Part shown: piece after piece, positions 9,052 to 17,780 of the stretch | How the letters are laid out: each line of letters opens with the position of its first letter | Position numbering within the stretch: position 1 is the stretch's first letter | Source: an uncultured Selenomonadales bacterium | Lineage (GTDB): Bacteria; Bacillota; Negativicutes; Selenomonadales; Selenomonadaceae | Assembly (NCBI GenBank): GCA_937915885.1 | Contig: CALGGP010000143.1 | Coordinates: 1 to 37,177, forward strand | Reading direction: 5' to 3' | DNA: 37,177 nt | Program-made: the position numbers and the translations under genes | Notes under the pieces: generated by a model | Databases searched by the model: none | Told to the model about the DNA's origin: nothing | What the model saw: only the letters and a program-made list of their open reading frames with translations

Positions 9052-10035
9052 TCACTCCCCAATGAATTTATAGCCGCGCCGCTCGAGAATTTTTTTGAGC
9101 GCGAAGAAAATTTTTGCGTCGAACGTCCGATTGAAGGCGCTCGACGATGCGTCCGACCAACTGTAAAGCGTCAACAAATTTAATTCGGGCGGCGACGGCA
9201 GATATCCCAACTCCGCGCGGACGATCGCTCCGTCGACAATGAATTTGATCGGCGGCAACGTTCCGCGTGCCGCGAGGCATGCACAGGCGGCTCCGATCAT
9301 TCGCCAATGCGGCTGTTGACTGCAAAAAAATTTTTTTCCGTCGAACCGATAAAAGTAATACAAACGCGGCTCGGACGCTCCGACGCGCGCGATCGAAATC
9401 GAGCCGTCACGATCGGGATGATCACTCCAATATGTTTGTCCGACGATCCGTGTCGTCCTCAAATATTCCGCGCCGTCGAAAATATTTTCTTGACGCCAAT
9501 CGACGGAGTGAATGAGATCGTCCCACGTCTCGAGCAAAGTCTTCGTCGGCAACGCAAACATCTCATCAATGCCGTCGAGCCTCGGCACGTCAAAAAAATC
9601 GGCGGCGTCCGTCGGCAGATAAAAGCCCGCGCCGCTCATAAAAATTCTTCTGCTCGGAACGATTCCGCGCAAAAATAAAATGCCGTCGTGCTCGGTGCCG
9701 CGCTCCATCGACGCTGACACTCGATACGGCGTATGATAAACGTAGCCGACGCTCGAATACAGCTTGTAAATTTTTGTCGAGAGCTCGGGCGGCAATTGCA
9801 CTTCGGGATAAAGCGTCGAATAAATTTTTTTCAGCTCGTCGAGCCGTCCTTTGAAGTGCTCGATTGACACAGTCGACTTGTCGTCGCGCGGCTCGTCAAA
9901 CAGACTTGCGTACGCCGCTCGACACAGCGCGCTGTAAATGAGCCGCGCCCTAAAATCCGTCGCCGATTCGTTTGCGCCTTGTCGAATGTGATATTCCTCG
10001 GCGATTGCGTTCAATAACTGCTTGCGCATGTTCAT
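9052..10035 (-). CDS. Helicase-operon gene C, function unknown
   Basis: A 327-residue soluble protein with no signal peptide, membrane segment or motif I recognise. The N-terminal ~100 residues look helical; the rest alternates short beta-rich and charged stretches, with aromatic-rich YYFYRFDGKKFF and WRMIGAACACLAARG segments. Its start overlaps the stop of gene B as ATGA (10,032-10,035), with a GGGGGA ribosome site, and the helicase starts 7 bp after its stop. This spacing indicates translational coupling and equal supply with B and the helicase, as for subunits of one complex. A role as accessory or adaptor to the helicase is inferred from position only. Confidence 0.75.
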   Translation of the reverse strand: MNMRKQLLNAIAEEYHIRQGANESATDFRARLIYSALCRAAYASLFDEPRDDKSTVSIEHFKGRLDELKKIYSTLYPEVQLPPELSTKIYKLYSSVGYVYHTPYRVSASMERGTEHDGILFLRGIVPSRRIFMSGAGFYLPTDAADFFDVPRLDGIDEMFALPTKTLLETWDDLIHSVDWRQENIFDGAEYLRTTRIVGQTYWSDHPDRDGSISIARVGASEPRLYYFYRFDGKKFFCSQQPHWRMIGAACACLAARGTLPPIKFIVDGAIVRAELGYLPSPPELNLLTLYSWSDASSSAFNRTFDAKIFFALKKILERRGYKFIGE

Positions 10036-11798
10036 TCGTCGTCCCCCAACATCGTGCGCAATTGGTCTCTGATATCGTCGTCAAACGCCGACAATAATTT
10101 TTTGATGCGTTTATCCGCCGCCTTTTGGGAGTTTAAAATTGGATCGGTAAAGATCGGCAGCAAGTAATTGCGAAGACTGCGCGGCTCGATACGTAAGTCT
10201 TCGGCAAACGGATGAAGCGCGATGATAAATTTACCGTCGAGGTTGAGCACTTCGGGCAAATATGCGATGAAGTTCGGAGCGAAGGGATTGATCAGCGCGA
10301 TGATTTTATCGTCGTCGGCGGTCGAGCAGATATTGAGATCGTCGAGCGAATTGACGGCGGCGCAATCGAGCAGGGCGGCGGTCCGACCGATCAGAGCTAT
10401 GGAAAAAGCGTCGGCGATCTCGTGGGCGCGCGAGCCTGCCAACAGCAGAGGAATTTTATCGTCGAAAGCGGCGCGGAGATATTTTGCAAGTTGCTCGACG
10501 GGCGCGCCGTTTATATCGAGAATATCTTTGAAGGCGTCGACAAAATCATCAACGTCGTCGACGGAGGCGGCGCCTTTGATCGCACGAGCGGGGCGATAAA
10601 ATTTTTTTGGCGCGGGCGTCGGGAGCGGACGCGCGACAAATTCATCGCGGGCGGCTTGAAGGTATTCGATCTCGTTCTCGAGTTCCGCGCGGCTTTCCTC
10701 AAAATCGATCTGAATATGGTTGAGCTCACGAGATAATTTCTGCCGACGTTCATCAAAATTAGCTTGGAGATACTCCATTTTTTGCTCCAAAGTCGCGCGA
10801 CGTTCATCAAATTTTGTTTGAAGGCGTTCGATATCATTTGCCAACCCCGCGCGGCGTTCAATTCTGGCGGCGATCTCGTTTTTGATCCGATCGAGCTGCT
10901 CGTTCGCCTCGGAAAATTTTTCGGCGTTGTCGATACTCCATCGCTCTTCGACAACAGTTTGACAACGATTGAGGATTGCCGGGCAATTTTGAATCACGTC
11001 GGCAAGAAGTTCGTCGTTGAAGGTGTCGGGCGTCAAAAAATTTTGGGCGTCTTTTATGAACGCGTCGACTTGCGAACGCACTTCATCAACGGAACAAGAA
11101 CAGCCCTTGGCAATGTCGGCGTAAAAATCCGCCGGACGGAATGTGCTCAAGACTTCGCGGATAACGCGCCGATCTTTGCGACCGATCGATGTCAACTTTT
11201 TGGCGCGCGAAACGATTCCTTCCGCAATCAACTTTGAAAAATCCCGAAGGTAAATCGTTTTTGTCGGAGCGCCGAGAGTCAGTCGCGTGTAAAAAATTTT
11301 TTCGTCGACGCGTATAACATTCCGTTCATCGAACTCGAACAGCTTCAGAGTTACCGATTTAATCTTGCCGTTCGGATCGAAATCGCCTTTGGTGCAGAGT
11401 ACGCCGCAATAATTTTCGCGGTCGACGGCGTAAGCGATCAACGCCTTGCCGCTCGATAAGGTGACGTTGAGACCGCCGAGCAATTTGCGTTTGAAATCAT
11501 CTTCGTTTTTGCAGTCGTCCAACACAATTACTTCGAGCGGAACTTTATCGGAAAAAAACTCCGTCGCGATATAATCTCTGCCGTTGGGATTCCGATTTGA
11601 TTCGGTTCGCCAGCCCCATATGCCGATAAAATCTTTCGGCACCCTGCAGTTTCGAGTAAATATTTTTTTGTAGGGAGCCGTCGAAGGCACCACAATTTTA
11701 TCGCCGTCGACATCAGCCAATATTTTTAAATCCGGTTTATTCCATTCCGCCTCAATCACTCGGCACAACGACGTGTAAGGATATGCATCATTTTCCAT
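10032..11798 (-). CDS. Helicase-operon gene B: coiled-coil protein with possible degenerate AAA-like C-terminus
   Basis: A 588-residue protein in three parts. Residues 1 to ~280 are a mixed fold without a recognised family. About 285-385 is a strong coiled coil with repeated units such as ERLQTKFDERRATLEQKMEYL and related copies, each beginning near F-[DE]-E. After a proline-rich hinge (PLPTPAPKKFYRPARA), the last ~170 residues resemble a McrB/AAA-like domain, but the expected P-loop position reads LLLAGSRAHEIADAFS, with no GK[ST]; a KIIALINPF strand follows. If that reading is right, the domain would not bind ATP normally. ATG 11,798 is preferred; an in-frame GTG at 11,807 is possible. Either start overlaps gene A. 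A scaffold or sensor role beside the helicase is inferred. Confidence 0.75.
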   Translation of the reverse strand: MENDAYPYTSLCRVIEAEWNKPDLKILADVDGDKIVVPSTAPYKKIFTRNCRVPKDFIGIWGWRTESNRNPNGRDYIATEFFSDKVPLEVIVLDDCKNEDDFKRKLLGGLNVTLSSGKALIAYAVDRENYCGVLCTKGDFDPNGKIKSVTLKLFEFDERNVIRVDEKIFYTRLTLGAPTKTIYLRDFSKLIAEGIVSRAKKLTSIGRKDRRVIREVLSTFRPADFYADIAKGCSCSVDEVRSQVDAFIKDAQNFLTPDTFNDELLADVIQNCPAILNRCQTVVEERWSIDNAEKFSEANEQLDRIKNEIAARIERRAGLANDIERLQTKFDERRATLEQKMEYLQANFDERRQKLSRELNHIQIDFEESRAELENEIEYLQAARDEFVARPLPTPAPKKFYRPARAIKGAASVDDVDDFVDAFKDILDINGAPVEQLAKYLRAAFDDKIPLLLAGSRAHEIADAFSIALIGRTAALLDCAAVNSLDDLNICSTADDDKIIALINPFAPNFIAYLPEVLNLDGKFIIALHPFAEDLRIEPRSLRNYLLPIFTDPILNSQKAADKRIKKLLSAFDDDIRDQLRTMLGDDE

Positions 11799-13173
11799 CG
11801 ACCACACCAGCCCCTTTGTTCAACACCCACCGCCGAAAAATTTTATACGACTCCTCGGGCGCGAAACCCGCGCGGATCCGACTATACAACCAACCCTTTA
11901 CCTTCGGATAATCTTTCAACGCGTCGATGAGTCCGCCCCAGGCATGCGATATCGCAATCGGACGTCCTCCGCCACGCTCGAGCCTCCGATATATTTCTTC
12001 GTCCGACGCCGATAAATTTTTTGCCGCCTGCTCATATCGGAGCGTCCGAATGCAATCCAAGCCTTGAAAAATTTTTATTTCCGATCCGAATTCGATCCCG
12101 TCGACGGTGATCGACTCGTCCGCTTTGATAAAAATTTTGTTCGTGATCGCATCGCGCTTGCCGATTATAACACAACCGTCAAAGTCGGCACGCACAAACA
12201 AAATTCGATCGCGCGGCAAAACATTCGACACTCCGTCCGCAATCGGATCGCCCATGACATCAGTCACTTCGACCTTTGGCGTCTCGATCCCGACGGGCGG
12301 CAAGCCGCGTTCCAAGTTAAGATACTTCAACGGTTGAGCGCGCCCCGCAATAATCAGCTGTTTGTCCGCAACTCGATCGACTTTGACAAGGTTGATATCC
12401 GTCCCGTTCAATTGACGCGGCGGTTGCGTCTTCGGAAAAAATCCGATCTTGTGCGCGTTGCCAGTAACGGTGACAAACATCGTCTGCGCGGAGTGATGAA
12501 TGAAGTGCGGCTCGACGGTGACGATCGGAAAAATAATTCGGAGCGCGATCGGATTGTCGGTCAGTCGATAATGATAACGCAAAAAAAATGTGGCAGTCTC
12601 CTTGGTGAGAGCGACAGCCTTAACCTCGAAAACGTACCAAGTTCTGTAGCAAATATTTTTTTGAGCGACGCAAACGCACTCGATGCCGACGGTTTTGATC
12701 GGCGTCGTCGATGTGAACAGATAATATTTTTTGTCGAGACGAACGTCGGAGTCGGGCGGCAACATTCTGCCGCTTCCGATCTTAAACAACGCGCCGTCAA
12801 CATTCTGATCGCGAATCACACTCTCGAGCGACAAACGCTCGCCTTCGCGCTCGAAATGAAAATTATTTTGCCCGACGCAAAGAATCAACGGCGAAATAAA
12901 TTGCGACGGCAGCTTATTCGATCGCGTCCAGTCGTAAGGACTTCGAGAGCGCTCCTCGCAATCCTTATTCTCATCGGTCGGCGAATGTTTGAAGTGCGGC
13001 GCCTTAACCTTGCCGCGCACATACATAACGTATTGCCCGCAAATCTCGCACCAACACCATTCGTCCTCTGCCGATAAATTTTTTATATAGGGATGCTGCT
13101 TGGCAAATTCCTCCGCCGTAATATTTTTCCAACCGTGAGGCGTCCACACGCAAACATGATTCAGCAACGGCAA
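11788..13173 (-). CDS. Helicase-operon gene A: CoiA-like zinc-ribbon N-terminus, unknown body
   Basis: A 461-residue protein. The N-terminal ~75 residues contain WCWCEICG...GKVKAPHFKHS...C, which matches the zinc-binding start of CoiA-like competence/nuclease proteins (CxxC, then HFxH). The remainder is beta-rich, with no nuclease motif I can recognise. Near the C-terminus comes a helical segment (DEEIYRRLERGGG, RRWVLNKGAG). The start is uncertain: TTG 13,173 is used, directly after the aminotransferase stop at 13,174; TTG 13,167 has better spacing to GGGTGG. As first gene of the four it may recognise DNA or another partner, but this is inference from the zinc domain. Confidence 0.7.
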   Translation of the reverse strand: MPLLNHVCVWTPHGWKNITAEEFAKQHPYIKNLSAEDEWCWCEICGQYVMYVRGKVKAPHFKHSPTDENKDCEERSRSPYDWTRSNKLPSQFISPLILCVGQNNFHFEREGERLSLESVIRDQNVDGALFKIGSGRMLPPDSDVRLDKKYYLFTSTTPIKTVGIECVCVAQKNICYRTWYVFEVKAVALTKETATFFLRYHYRLTDNPIALRIIFPIVTVEPHFIHHSAQTMFVTVTGNAHKIGFFPKTQPPRQLNGTDINLVKVDRVADKQLIIAGRAQPLKYLNLERGLPPVGIETPKVEVTDVMGDPIADGVSNVLPRDRILFVRADFDGCVIIGKRDAITNKIFIKADESITVDGIEFGSEIKIFQGLDCIRTLRYEQAAKNLSASDEEIYRRLERGGGRPIAISHAWGGLIDALKDYPKVKGWLYSRIRAGFAPEESYKIFRRWVLNKGAGVVDGK

Positions 13174-14466
13174 TCACCACCCGCGCGCCGTCAAGATCAG
13201 ATCGATTGCGTTCAACACGTCGTCGATGTCGCGTTCCGAGATCACCAGCGGCGGTTGGAACGCCATCACATTTCTCCCGACGCCGTTCTTGCCGACAATA
13301 AATCCCCGATCCTTCAGCTCCTCGATCACCGCGTCAAGCTCCTCCGCCGCAGGCGATCCGTCACTCCGAACAAACTCCGCGCCGACCATCAAGCCCAAGC
13401 CCCGCACGTCGCCGATGATCGCGTGCTTCGTTTGTAAATTTTTTAAGCCCGACTTCAATTGATCGCCGCGCTCCCGCGCCGCGCCGCACAGATCATGTTC
13501 TTCAATGTAATCGAGCACCGCCAACCCCGCCGTCGACGATACGGGATTGCCGCCCAATGTCGACGCGCCCGGTCTCGTATAAACGTCCGCGATCTCCGCC
13601 GTCGAGATGAACGCGCTGATCGGTTGCCCGTTGCCCAACGCCTTCGCCACGCTCATTATGTCCGGCTCCACATCAAAATTCTCTATCGCAAACATTTTAC
13701 CCGAACGCGCAAATCCCGTTTGTACTTCGTCCACTATCAACAGCGCCCCGTACTTCGACAAAATTTCTTTCACCCGTCCGAACCATCCGCGCGGAGGTAC
13801 CACGATCCCGGCGTTCCCTTGGATCGATTCCGCGATCAATGCCGCCGGTCGTCCGCTCGTCGACGACTTGATCACACGCTCAATCCGATTCGCACATTCC
13901 AAATCACATTCGGGATATTTTTTTCCGAGCGGACAACGATAGCAGTACGGATTCGGCACAAAATTTATCCCGCCGACCGGCGTCGGATCCGTCCGCCACA
14001 TCCCGATCCCCGTCAGGCTCATCGTCAACTTCGTCCGACCATGCAAACCGCTCTCGAGCGCAAGAAACTCACTGCTTTTTGTGTAAAGCGTCGCCAACAA
14101 CAGCGCCCCTTCGTTCGCCTCCGTCCCCGTCGAGCAGAAAAAACTTTTTTGCAATCGACCCGGCGTCACTCGAGCCAGCCGCTCCGCCAGCCGCACAAAA
14201 TTCTCCGTCAGATAAATATTGCAGACGTGCTGAAGTTCGCGCATCTGATCAATCATCCGCTCCACGATCGTCGGATTGCAATGCCCGCAGTTGATCACCG
14301 ACACCCCCGCGTAGCAATCCAAATACTTTTTGCCCTCGGCATCGAACAAATACTGCATCGAGCCCTTGACGAATTGCGGCGGATTTTTGTAGAAATGCCC
14401 CAGGCACGGCATGATGTACTGCCGCTTCGCCTCAACGATCGATTGCGCTCCGATAAATTTTTTCAT
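13174..14466 (-). CDS. Class III PLP-dependent aminotransferase (AGXT2/4-aminobutyrate type)
   Basis: A 430-residue fold-type I enzyme that moves an amino group between an omega- or alpha-amino donor and a 2-oxo acid. STGTEAN at 112-118 binds the PLP phosphate, DEVQ at 246-249 contacts the ring, and K275 in SVAKALGNG is the Schiff-base lysine. A Cys cluster (C175, C178, C187, C191) matches the insert seen in alanine-glyoxylate aminotransferase 2-like members. The substrate cannot be read from sequence. ATG 14,466 has a GGGTGAG site and is preferred over GTG 14,475. It ends one base before gene A, so the defence-like genes appear joined to its 3' end. Confidence 0.88.
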   Translation of the reverse strand: MKKFIGAQSIVEAKRQYIMPCLGHFYKNPPQFVKGSMQYLFDAEGKKYLDCYAGVSVINCGHCNPTIVERMIDQMRELQHVCNIYLTENFVRLAERLARVTPGRLQKSFFCSTGTEANEGALLLATLYTKSSEFLALESGLHGRTKLTMSLTGIGMWRTDPTPVGGINFVPNPYCYRCPLGKKYPECDLECANRIERVIKSSTSGRPAALIAESIQGNAGIVVPPRGWFGRVKEILSKYGALLIVDEVQTGFARSGKMFAIENFDVEPDIMSVAKALGNGQPISAFISTAEIADVYTRPGASTLGGNPVSSTAGLAVLDYIEEHDLCGAARERGDQLKSGLKNLQTKHAIIGDVRGLGLMVGAEFVRSDGSPAAEELDAVIEELKDRGFIVGKNGVGRNVMAFQPPLVISERDIDDVLNAIDLILTARGW

Positions 14467-14497
14467 TACACTCACCCGCTATTGATAATTTCGTTTT

Positions 14498-14526
14498 ATG
14501 TTATCATAGCGTCACTCGAATTGCAA
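14498..14526 (-). promoter_or_regulatory. Possible promoter for the aminotransferase/helicase set
   Basis: On the minus strand TTGCAA (14,521-14,526) and TAACAT (14,498-14,503) are 17 bases apart, within and just after the last codons of the methylase gene. It could start transcription of the aminotransferase and the four downstream genes separately from the TadG-like gene. The -10 match is modest. Confidence 0.35.
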
Positions 14527-15339
14527 TCGTTTCAATTGCTCCGAGATAAAATCCATGTCGTGATTGCTCAGCACGACAAAATCTCGTATCAATTCGACCG
14601 TCGGCTCGTAACTTATCAGCTCCCGCGCGTTGTCCAAAAATATTTTCAGGTTGTGCTCGAGCGGCAGCTCAAAGCGCCAAGGGTAGGCGTTGATGAAAAA
14701 CTCATGCACCAAATAATTTTCGATGAGGATCGGATCGGACGGCTCCGCGCTCAACGGACGCTCTTCGACGAGAAAAAAGCGCCCGAGCTCCGTCAAGCGC
14801 TCCGCGATCGACAGCTCTCGATACTGAAGAATTTCGATCGCCGATTGTTGGATCGTCACGAAGTCCGATCGATAATCGACCGGCACATTCGGTTCAAATA
14901 TTTCCGATTGTCGATGCGTGCGCTCGTCGACATCGATCCATTCAAAATCGATCCGCGCGGAGTTGAGAACCATGTCGGCGGCAAGCGGACACACCAACGA
15001 CAGCGACCGCTCGAAAAAATCTCCAAAGTCGAGCGTCTGTCGCGGATATTGGCGGCACGTCTCCGACAAAAATTCTTCGCCGTATTTTTTTTGGATCGAA
15101 CATAATTCATCCGCGTCGAGATACGGGCACGCGCCGACGGCATTGGGCGCAATGCAAAATTTATTCAGCTGCTCGTTGAATGCAAAGTGTTGCGGCAGAT
15201 TTTTCATCGATGAATATTTTTTATGAGTGTCGTCGTCAATCTCAATCTCCCAGCCCGCACGACAGCACGCCGCCCCGCATGCTTGACCGTCGCAACGAAA
15301 ATTTTTGACGTACGTCGGTTGAAAATATCGCCGCGTCAT
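14512..15339 (-). CDS. FliB-like lysine N-methylase (cysteine-cluster protein)
   Basis: A 275-residue member of the flagellin lysine-N-methylase family, which methylates lysines on surface flagellin in Salmonella and relatives. The diagnostic cysteine cluster C16, C21, C25, C26 (FRCDGQACGAACCRAGWEI) is followed by GACPYLDADELCSIQ and SETCRQYPR, also typical. It is shorter than enteric FliB, mainly at the C-terminus. ATG 15,339 forms an ATGA overlap with the stop of the TadG-like gene and has a GGAG site 8 bases upstream. No flagellin lies in the window, and the coupling suggests that the substrate may be the upstream envelope protein or a pilin; that is inference. Confidence 0.8.
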   Translation of the reverse strand: MTRRYFQPTYVKNFRCDGQACGAACCRAGWEIEIDDDTHKKYSSMKNLPQHFAFNEQLNKFCIAPNAVGACPYLDADELCSIQKKYGEEFLSETCRQYPRQTLDFGDFFERSLSLVCPLAADMVLNSARIDFEWIDVDERTHRQSEIFEPNVPVDYRSDFVTIQQSAIEILQYRELSIAERLTELGRFFLVEERPLSAEPSDPILIENYLVHEFFINAYPWRFELPLEHNLKIFLDNARELISYEPTVELIRDFVVLSNHDMDFISEQLKRLQFE

Positions 15340-17627
15340 GTGATCCACTCCGCCCTCTCCGTCGTAAAGAAGTTGTCATGAGAGTCGTCGTCTTCATCGT
15401 CCAAATATCGGTAGATGCCGCGCGGATTTACCACTCCCTCGAACGCGTCATATTTGGAATCACTGAGGTTGAAGTCGCGCCTGTAATTAAAAATTTTTTT
15501 ATCGGCGTCACGGAGAAAATTACCGTATACTTCATAGCCCGTATTATTCATCGACGGAACGATCGCACCGTTTTTGTATTGCACGCCGGTCTTGCTATCG
15601 GTGTATGAACCCTCGCGATATCCGATCTCGCCTTTTTGATCGACGTAAACATAATTGGTATCGTTCATCATATACTTGGTGTAGAACGAGACATCGTACA
15701 ATGTTTTCAACGTGTCGGGTTTTTTGACGATCCAGTTTTTTCCGTTGACGTCTTCGATAATTGTCCAACCTTCGTACGAGAGCAATATCTTCGTGTCTCG
15801 TCCGTCAAGGCAGTATTTCGATTGCTCGGGAGCGTCGCGCGTCGTAAATTCATACCAATTCGTGGTCTCCGTCGTGCCCAACACGGCACCGTTGAGGATG
15901 TAGACCGCTTTACCCTTGTTGCCGTCGGCGCTGCCGTTGAATTTTTTATTCGCTCGAATATAGTCGGTCGTGTTGTAATTGCTCGCGTCCTTGACGTTGC
16001 TCGTCTTATCGATCGTGCACAGCTTGCCGTCACTGTCGACGTAGAGAATTTTATTGGCGGCGAGGGTTGCATTAAAATCCTCGATGATCGAATCGAGAGT
16101 GTCAACATCATCGTCGGCTGTTTTGGTGTGCTTATATTCCTTCGCGATCACAAAGCCGTAAAATTTATGCCCGTTGCCGTTGATCACGACGGGGCTGTTC
16201 TGCATGACGATGATCCCTCGGAAGTCGGCGTTGAGATTTATTATGACGGGCTTTGAATCGCGGACGGTCGAAGTCGAGCCGGTCAATTTCTCCGGTCCGT
16301 CATAGAAGATCACCAACGGACGGTATTTATAATTGCCGAGTAAATCTTTTTTGGTGTTGTAACCGGTCGGATCGTCTGACGCGGCGTTGATGTTGATGAT
16401 GATCTGTCGGACGGAGCTGTGCCCGCTGGTGATGCCGTCGTTGTAAATCGGTTCGCTCTCAATGCGAATATAGAGTGGATCGCTCGGCAACAGCGAATTG
16501 CCTTGACTGTCTTTAATCTCGTTACCGTTGGTGTCTTTGTTGGCGCGAACCTCATACGGCTCGCTGAAATCGATCGTCGATAAAATTCTCAGCTTGACAC
16601 TTTTTTTGGTCTCCGACAGATTGCTGTATGACAAGCCGCTCGGCGCATCCATCGTTATATCCCAATCCTCGGTAAAGATATTTCCCTTGGAAGCATCACT
16701 GTTATAATTGATGTCGGGGCGGAAGTCGATGAACATATCGTCCATTTCATATTTGCCGTTTTTGACAGAGGCGGCATATTGCCTCCAATAACCGTCGCCG
16801 GTATTTGACATGTTGGCTGAGCCTGCATTGTAACCGGTCGACCCGTCGAGGACAATATTTTCCGTTCGATAGGTGTTGCCCGTCTTGTAGTCGATTTGTC
16901 GGCTTTTGTTATCCGTACCGTTGGTGGTGCGCACCGTCCGAGGATTTGAATAACTGCTGCCGGAACGCTCCCAATCATAGATCACCTTCGCGGGGGTAAT
17001 GATTTTATCGTGATCGTCTTTCTTGCCGTCCTTGAGTAAGTTTACCTGCGGCAATAATGCTTCGCCGTCCAACACTTGAGTTAAGCGAGTGAGCGCCACT
17101 GCTTTTATCGGCATCGAGCCGAATTGATTTTGCATGAACCCGAACATGTGTTCGACCGTGCCCGACAATTCCACCGAGTAATAAATATGCTCCGTGATGA
17201 GTTTCGAGTCTCTTGCGAGACGCGCTACCGGCTCATCCAACTTTATTGACGACATATCGGGCATGTTTTCAAGCGCATACTTTTCGGCATCGACATAGCT
17301 GACGTACTTTTGAGCCTCCGCGTCGGTAATGCGCTCCAAATTGGAGGTTTGCTTGGGCTTAAGAAATTTCGCGTAGGTCTCGTCGTTTTCGCTGATGAAG
17401 TCGACTTGGGTGTAGTGGATCAATTTTTTTTCGCCGTCCGAAATGATTTTGTGCGCGCCGGCGACCACGGCAGCATCGGCAGCGTTTTGCAGTCTCGATT
17501 GATTGAGGTACCACCAGCCGAAATCAAATGCCGCTCCGACAAAAATAAACAGCAGAGGAATCATGAGCGCGAAGAAAACCAGCACTTGACCTCTGACACA
17601 TCGAAGGGCGGAAATTTTTTTGCGCAT
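15336..17627 (-). CDS. TadE/TadG-like envelope protein
   Basis: A 763-residue protein. Residues ~9-60 match the TadG-like N-terminal domain of Flp-pilus systems: RGQVLVFFALMIPLLFIFVG transmembrane helix, then FDFGWW...NQSRLQNAADAAVVAGA. The remainder is predicted outside the membrane, rich in Asp, Asn, Tyr and Ser. It has a segment with beta-helix character around PVIINLNADFRGIIVMQNSP followed by NGNGHKFYGFVIAKEY. No von Willebrand A metal site was evident. Start 17,627 has a GGAGG site 8 bases upstream and follows the promoter at 17,658-17,686. Other tad genes are absent here, so it may be an orphan surface protein. Confidence 0.8.
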   Translation of the reverse strand: MRKKISALRCVRGQVLVFFALMIPLLFIFVGAAFDFGWWYLNQSRLQNAADAAVVAGAHKIISDGEKKLIHYTQVDFISENDETYAKFLKPKQTSNLERITDAEAQKYVSYVDAEKYALENMPDMSSIKLDEPVARLARDSKLITEHIYYSVELSGTVEHMFGFMQNQFGSMPIKAVALTRLTQVLDGEALLPQVNLLKDGKKDDHDKIITPAKVIYDWERSGSSYSNPRTVRTTNGTDNKSRQIDYKTGNTYRTENIVLDGSTGYNAGSANMSNTGDGYWRQYAASVKNGKYEMDDMFIDFRPDINYNSDASKGNIFTEDWDITMDAPSGLSYSNLSETKKSVKLRILSTIDFSEPYEVRANKDTNGNEIKDSQGNSLLPSDPLYIRIESEPIYNDGITSGHSSVRQIIININAASDDPTGYNTKKDLLGNYKYRPLVIFYDGPEKLTGSTSTVRDSKPVIINLNADFRGIIVMQNSPVVINGNGHKFYGFVIAKEYKHTKTADDDVDTLDSIIEDFNATLAANKILYVDSDGKLCTIDKTSNVKDASNYNTTDYIRANKKFNGSADGNKGKAVYILNGAVLGTTETTNWYEFTTRDAPEQSKYCLDGRDTKILLSYEGWTIIEDVNGKNWIVKKPDTLKTLYDVSFYTKYMMNDTNYVYVDQKGEIGYREGSYTDSKTGVQYKNGAIVPSMNNTGYEVYGNFLRDADKKIFNYRRDFNLSDSKYDAFEGVVNPRGIYRYLDDEDDDSHDNFFTTERAEWIT

Positions 17628-17657
17628 AAGTCATTCCTCCTCTCAATTATCGAACGC

Positions 17658-17686
17658 ATTGTATAAAAATCGGCATCGGATCGCAA
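17658..17686 (-). promoter_or_regulatory. Promoter of the TadG-like gene
   Basis: The minus strand has TTGCGA (17,681-17,686), a 17-base spacer and TACAAT (17,658-17,663), about 30 bases from the start codon. It is divergent from the plus-strand promoter at 17,704-17,732 and probably drives the long minus-strand set. Confidence 0.65.
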
Positions 17687-17703
17687 GATTTTAGTGCAAG
17701 TGC

Positions 17704-17732
17704 TTGTACATTTCATCGCCCCCGTGTAAAAT
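17704..17732 (+). promoter_or_regulatory. Promoter of the CAP-domain gene and ileS
   Basis: TTGTAC (17,704-17,709) and TAAAAT (17,727-17,732) are 17 bases apart, about 48 bases before the CAP gene start, which has a GAGGAGGG ribosome site. ileS begins 12 bp after that gene, so it is likely co-transcribed. Confidence 0.65.
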
Positions 17733-17780
17733 TTTCTATGGTCTCAATCAAAAATTTTTTCAAGCAGAGGAGGGTTTGTC

